Assembly (NCBI RefSeq): GCF_000372425.1
Contig: NZ_AQVD01000001.1
Location: 529,596 to 580,561, forward strand
Source of the DNA: Streptococcus ferus DSM 20646
GTDB taxonomy: Bacteria > Bacillota > Bacilli > Lactobacillales > Streptococcaceae
Direction of reading: 5' to 3'
DNA length: 50,966 nucleotides
Shown here: piece after piece, positions 47,749 to 50,966 of the stretch
Layout: each line of letters begins with the position of its first letter
Position numbering within the stretch: position 1 is the stretch's first letter
Position numbers and translations under genes: made by a program
Notes under the pieces: model-generated
What the model was told of the DNA's origin: nothing
The model's input: the letters and a program-made list of their open reading frames with translations, nothing else
Database searches by the model: none

Positions 47749-47777
47749 TTGCTAAATTTTCTTATTCTGGCTATAAT
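47749..47777 (+). promoter_or_regulatory. Promoter of the DUF1304 gene
   Basis: TTGCTA (47749-47754), 17 nt, TATAAT (47772-47777). It supports transcription separate from the LysR gene and the start at 47800. Confidence 0.8.
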
Positions 47778-47799
47778 GAGGACATATTTGGAGGAAATC

Positions 47800-48156
47800 A
47801 TGTCACTTATTAAAAGCATTTTAGTTGTTTTTGTTGCTCTGGAATTTTTTTACATTATGTATTTAGAAACCTTTGCGACCAGTTCACCAAAGACTGCGCA
47901 AGTTTTTGGCATGAGTCAGGAAAAATTGGCTGAAAAAGAAATCCGAACGCTTTTTCAAAATCAAGGAATCTATAACGGCCTCATCGGCTTAGGACTATTG
48001 TACGGGCTCATTTTCAATCCTAGTATCATTATCCCCATTCTCATCTTCATTATCTTAGTCGCCGCCTACGGGGCATACAGCAGCAATCCTAAAATTTTGC
48101 TGACTCAGGGTGGTTTGGCTATCATCACACTTCTGCTTTATCTCTTTAACCGTTAA
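47800..48156 (+). CDS. DUF1304 family membrane protein
   Basis: 118 aa with about four membrane helices. It has 'VVFVALEFFYIMYLETF', 'GMSQEKLAEKEIRTLFQNQGIYNGLIGLGLLYG' and 'AAYGAYSSNPKILLTQGGLAIITLLLYLF', the typical DUF1304 layout (E-x2-F-I/Y-M-Y-L-E-x-F and N-Q-G-x-Y-N). Function unknown in the family. The open frame extends upstream to 47749 but begins in the promoter; ATG 47800 is preceded by GGAGG at good spacing. Monocistronic, with a terminator shared with relS. Confidence 0.88.
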   Translation: MSLIKSILVVFVALEFFYIMYLETFATSSPKTAQVFGMSQEKLAEKEIRTLFQNQGIYNGLIGLGLLYGLIFNPSIIIPILIFIILVAAYGAYSSNPKILLTQGGLAIITLLLYLFNR

Positions 48157-48159
48157 AAA

Positions 48160-48200
48160 AGACATCAGGGTCATGTTCTAAGACATGGCCCTGATTTTGA
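48160..48200. terminator. Bidirectional terminator between DUF1304 and relS genes
   Basis: ATCAGGGTCATG (48164-48175) pairs with CATGGCCCTGAT (48184-48195) with one G-U pair. T-rich on the plus strand, and A/T-rich before the stem for the minus strand. Confidence 0.85.
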
Positions 48201-49436
48201 TTATAAGATAACCTTAAACGTAATCGTATCCCCTTTGTAATGAACCGAAATCTTGCCTTTAACAATGCTGACAATACTCTGCGCCATAGATAGACCGATA
48301 CCGTAGCCAGATTTTTGACTGTTATGCGATTCATCCTTGCGGTAGAAGCGTTCAAAGAAACGGCTGTAATCAACATTTTTGCCAGCCTTATAGGTATTGG
48401 ATACTTCTAGTTTTGCTTTTCGGATGGGGCTATTGGTCCGAGAGAGGCGGACCGTGACCGTACCCTCATCATCGCAATACTTATTGGCATTATCGACTAA
48501 GATTGTCACTAGTTCAAAAAGTGACTGATGCTCCCCCCTAACTTTGAGGTCAGGCTCAATAGCCATCGAAAATGTCTTGCCATCTTTAATCACTAAAGCC
48601 TTAAAGTCCTCTGCGGCATCCTGAACAAGATCAGAAAAGTCCAGTTCCTCAAAGACAAGGTCTGTCCGTTCCTCCAATCTAGCCAGAGTCACCAACTGGT
48701 TAATCAGCGATGTCAGACGGCTGACCTGATCCTTGGTACTCTTGGTCCATTCCGTTTCGCCCGTCATCAACTCCTGCAATTCATTATTAGCAGAAATAAT
48801 GGCCAAAGGTGTCTTCAGTTCATGCCCCGCATTGGTGATGAATTCTTTTTGCTTTTCATAGTTCTCCACAAAAGGTTTTATGGCAAAACCAGAGAAAAGA
48901 CTGACAACCAGAATAAAGAAAACTAAACTATAAAGAGACATCTGAACGGATAAAGCAAACAAATCTGACCGCTCATTTGTAAAACGGGTAATATCCAAAA
49001 CAACGACAAGATAGCTTCCATTTGTCTTATTTTGCTTCACTTGATAAGAGTAAACATGTCCGTCATACCTGAAAATGCCTCTTTTAGAGGATAAACGCAC
49101 TTTATCCAGCATCTTTTCGAGATCATTCTGACTTACATTGTTGATATGTTTGAGATTAACGGTGCTGACTTCCTCATCCTTATTCAAACGGTAACTGTAA
49201 TACTGATATTGATTGATGTCAGCAATGTTGATATCTCGGTTGCTGTCTTCTTTGATGACCTGGGCAGTTCCTGGGAACTCCCCTTTATGATTGGACAGGA
49301 TAGATAAAACGGTATTGATCTCATTATTGTTTCGGACAATGCTGACCGAATTTAAAACACCTATAAAGGCAATTAAGATACAGGAAATGGCTAAGGCAGC
49401 AATCAGAATAAACCGAAAACGAATTTTACGAAACAT
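48201..49436 (-). CDS. relS: Sensor histidine kinase RelS
   Basis: The membrane sensor of the RelRS two-component pair. About 411 aa. TM1 (about 8-30), an extracellular domain (about 31-163), TM2 ('LYSLVFFILVVSLFSGFAI'), then the H-box 'FITNAGHELKTPL' with His205. The N-box is 'LVDNANKYCDDEG', and the G-box 'GYGIGLSMAQSIV' closes the ATPase domain. The start: ATG 49436, 5 nt after AGGTGA; the GTG at 49445 is less likely. It overlaps relR by 11 nt. The signal is unknown; the S. mutans counterpart has been linked to oxidative/peroxide cues and competence-related growth control (from memory). Confidence 0.9.
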   Translation of the reverse strand: MFRKIRFRFILIAALAISCILIAFIGVLNSVSIVRNNNEINTVLSILSNHKGEFPGTAQVIKEDSNRDINIADINQYQYYSYRLNKDEEVSTVNLKHINNVSQNDLEKMLDKVRLSSKRGIFRYDGHVYSYQVKQNKTNGSYLVVVLDITRFTNERSDLFALSVQMSLYSLVFFILVVSLFSGFAIKPFVENYEKQKEFITNAGHELKTPLAIISANNELQELMTGETEWTKSTKDQVSRLTSLINQLVTLARLEERTDLVFEELDFSDLVQDAAEDFKALVIKDGKTFSMAIEPDLKVRGEHQSLFELVTILVDNANKYCDDEGTVTVRLSRTNSPIRKAKLEVSNTYKAGKNVDYSRFFERFYRKDESHNSQKSGYGIGLSMAQSIVSIVKGKISVHYKGDTITFKVIL

Positions 49437-50127
49437 GGCTGTCACCTGCTATATGAACTAACTGAAAGTCACCATCTTCCTCACCTAGAATTTGCAGGTC
49501 CGCTTTAATAGCCTTTAATTTCTGCCGCAAGTAGGAAATATAGATGAAGACGTAACCCTCATCTACTTCTGAATCCTTATCTTTTCCCCAGACGTGTTTG
49601 AAGATTTCCTGAGTAGAGATTGTCTTTGTGGCATTTTTGATGAGAAAGGCCATAAGCTGTGCTTCTTTCCCAGCTAAACGAATACTGTTGCTGGCAGCTA
49701 ATTCCTGCTGAGGAAGGTCAAGACTGACCTGACCATAGGTCAAAACCTTATCATCATAGCTATCAAAACGCCGTTCCATAGAGCGCAGACGAGCCAGCAG
49801 CTCCTTAAGAGAGATGGGTTTTGTCAGATAATCATCAGCACCTGCATCTAAGCCGGTGACTCGGTCATCGATCTCACTCATAGCCGTCAGCATGATAACG
49901 TGTGTCTTATCTCCCTTTTCCCGAATTTCCTTGAGGGCTTCCAGCCCCGTCTTGACAGGCATCATGATGTCTAAAATCATCAGGTCATAAGGATTTTCCT
50001 GAGCCAGATCAACTGCCTCCTGACCATTAGAAGCCTGATCCACATCATAGCCTTGATGGCTCAAAGCAGCGGTATAGACACGGGAAAGCTGCTCTTCATC
50101 TTCTGCCAATAATATCTTTAAAGTCAT
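49426..50127 (-). CDS. relR: Response regulator RelR (OmpR family)
   Basis: 233 aa. The receiver domain has the acidic 'AEDEEQ' pocket and phospho-acceptor Asp53 in 'LMILDIMMPVKTG', plus Thr/Ser in 'IMLTAMSE' and Lys in 'YLTKPI'. The C-terminal winged helix begins about residue 130 ('KVLTYGQVSLDLPQQELAAS') and has 'HVWGKDKDSEVDEGYVFIYISYLRQKLK'. The ATG overlaps the relP stop (ATGA), so relP-relR-relS are one coupled operon. Confidence 0.93.
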   Translation of the reverse strand: MTLKILLAEDEEQLSRVYTAALSHQGYDVDQASNGQEAVDLAQENPYDLMILDIMMPVKTGLEALKEIREKGDKTHVIMLTAMSEIDDRVTGLDAGADDYLTKPISLKELLARLRSMERRFDSYDDKVLTYGQVSLDLPQQELAASNSIRLAGKEAQLMAFLIKNATKTISTQEIFKHVWGKDKDSEVDEGYVFIYISYLRQKLKAIKADLQILGEEDGDFQLVHIAGDSHVS

Positions 50128-50753
50128 TCGTTGTCACCACCCTCTGCTATTAAATCACGAATCGTCTGCATGGACAGGTCACATGAGGCCAGTTCGTCAG
50201 CGCAGCGCTTTAATTCTCTGACAATACGCTCTGGATTTTTAATGTCATTCTTATACTTCATCTGATGTTCCAAGCTTGCCCAGGAATCCATCGCAATAGT
50301 TCGCAGCTGTACCTCTATAAAATATTTGCCTGGCTGCTGCCCCAAACAATCTTCAAAGTCTGTTTCAACTTCTAAAATAAGATGATAAGAGCGATAGCCA
50401 TTAGGTTTTGCATTAGAAACATAGTCTTTCTCATTGTAGATGGAAACCCCATCAAGTCCCTTGATAACATCTATAGTTCTATAAATATCATCTACAAAGC
50501 CACAAACAATTCGGATTCCGATACTGTCACGAATCTGCTTCAAGGCCGACTCTGCTGTCTGAGGAAGCCCCTTTCGCAGGCATTTTTCAGACATACTGTC
50601 GGCCGTTTTCACACGCGCAATATAGTGCTCGAATAGCTTAAAACCGGTCTCTTCTTTGGCCTTTTTGCTGGCTTCCTGGATTCTGCTGCCAAAATCCTCT
50701 AAAATGTACTCCAAGTAAGGTTCAAACTTACCATAAATTGTCTGACGTTCCAT
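50124..50753 (-). CDS. relP: Small alarmone synthetase RelP
   Basis: Makes (p)ppGpp from ATP and GTP/GDP; synthetase-only, without hydrolase or ACT domains. About 209 aa. It has 'QIRDSIGIRIVCGFVDDIYRT', 'SNAKPNGYRSYHLILEV' and 'FIEVQLRTIAMDSWASLEHQMKYK', the RelA_SpoT synthetase motifs. The R-x-D-x(3)-G-x-R loop typically reads Arg-Asp-Ser-Ile-Gly-Ile-Arg here. Start ATG 50753, 7 nt after AGGA; the ATG at 50759 has poor spacing. First gene of the relP-relR-relS operon. Confidence 0.93.
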   Translation of the reverse strand: MERQTIYGKFEPYLEYILEDFGSRIQEASKKAKEETGFKLFEHYIARVKTADSMSEKCLRKGLPQTAESALKQIRDSIGIRIVCGFVDDIYRTIDVIKGLDGVSIYNEKDYVSNAKPNGYRSYHLILEVETDFEDCLGQQPGKYFIEVQLRTIAMDSWASLEHQMKYKNDIKNPERIVRELKRCADELASCDLSMQTIRDLIAEGGDNE

Positions 50754-50785
50754 ACGCATTTCCTAAATCATATTTCTGATAACTT

Positions 50786-50794
50786 ATTATAGCA
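50786..50794 (-). promoter_or_regulatory. Extended -10 promoter of relP
   Basis: On the minus strand TGC followed by TATAAT (50786-50791), about 33 nt upstream of the relP start. The -35 is poor, which fits an activated promoter. Confidence 0.62.
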
Positions 50795-50824
50795 TAAGAC
50801 CTTATTTCTGACTTAAATGAATTA

Positions 50825-50850
50825 AAAAAACCACAAGACTGTGGTTTTTG
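50825..50850 (-). terminator. Terminator of tpx
   Basis: AAAACCACA pairs with TGTGGTTTT around a 4-nt loop. On the minus strand it is followed by further T's, directly after the tpx stop codon. Confidence 0.85.
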
Positions 50851-50856
50851 TTAAAA

Positions 50857-50966
50857 TTATTTGACTGCCTCAAGAGCGGCGTCGTAATCAGGGTGCTGAG
50901 ACATTTCATCCAAGTACTCCACATAACTAATCTGATTGGTCTCATCAAGGACAAAGACTGCACGCG
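50857..50966 (-). CDS. tpx: Thiol peroxidase Tpx (3' end only; start outside window)
   Basis: The last 35 or so codons of a frame open to the window edge. It reads '[35 protein letters not shown]' in pieces: [10 protein letters not shown] and [18 protein letters not shown] are typical of the C-terminus of atypical 2-Cys peroxiredoxins of the Tpx family. The catalytic Cys lies outside. The position beside relP agrees with the S. mutans order I recall. A good terminator follows. Confidence 0.8.
   Translation of the reverse strand, partial: RAVFVLDETNQISYVEYLDEMSQHPDYDAALEAVK

Overview
The window looks like a chromosomal segment of a Streptococcus, probably from the mutans group. The evidence is moderate-to-low G+C, strong AGGAGG ribosome sites, TTGACA/TATAAT promoters with many extended -10 (TGn) elements, and streptococcal gene sets: mevalonate isoprenoid synthesis, LicT/BglP, ClpL, the small alarmone synthetase RelP with RelRS, and thiol peroxidase Tpx. 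From memory, the backbone order (tpx-relPRS ... mevalonate genes ... thyA-folA-clpX-engB ... pdxR-pdxK-pdxU-clpL-rplJL ... polysaccharide deacetylase-hom-thrB-folC) matches the Streptococcus mutans UA159 SMU.924-SMU.967 region read backwards. This was not checked by alignment. I see no tRNA, rRNA, CRISPR array, transposase or phage gene.

Layout. 1-3870 (minus): folC (cut by the window edge), a RarD-type permease, thrB and hom. 3976-6886: a polysaccharide deacetylase, a small membrane protein and two paralogous membrane-anchored proteins with helical repeats and Ser-rich tails. 6983-13169: an accessory block with two GH1 6-phospho-beta-glucosidases, an AEC transporter, a HAD phosphatase with a damaged C-terminus, a VOC protein and an ABM-type monooxygenase. 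It appears somewhat G+C-richer than its flanks and carries a composite inverted-repeat element. 13211-16154: the beta-glucoside PTS permease bglP and antiterminator licT, each behind its own RAT/terminator leader and each with a cre-like site over the promoter. 16351-18621: an aldo-keto reductase behind a MerR-type promoter, and an LtrA-family membrane protein. 18842-22292: rplL and rplJ with the L10 leader, then clpL divergent. 22339-25068: a vitamin B6 salvage locus (ECF S component, kinase, MocR regulator). 25083-27419: S-methylmethionine use (mmuM, mmuP). 27521-30986: engB, clpX, a 56-aa membrane protein, folA and thyA. 31205-37489: all six mevalonate-pathway genes, mvaS-mvaA facing the mvaK1-mvaD-mvaK2-fni operon.

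37608-47737 is the most unusual part. It is an apparent sulfur-compound uptake and processing regulon: a LysR regulator, an M20 amidohydrolase, a UroD-fold protein with an HxC...C zinc motif, a polar amino acid/cystine ABC transporter with two binding proteins, a GNAT acetyltransferase, a translationally coupled 51-aa ORF and two glutathionyl-hydroquinone-reductase-like proteins. Three of its transcription units start with the same promoter/leader; two copies are identical over 60 nt. The parts list resembles the Bacillus subtilis ytmI/tcyJKLMN/sndA system that salvages modified cysteines, with different enzymes added.

47800-50966: a DUF1304 protein, the relP-relR-relS alarmone operon and the 3' end of tpx. 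Starts were chosen from ribosome-site spacing, so several differ from the longest open frame.
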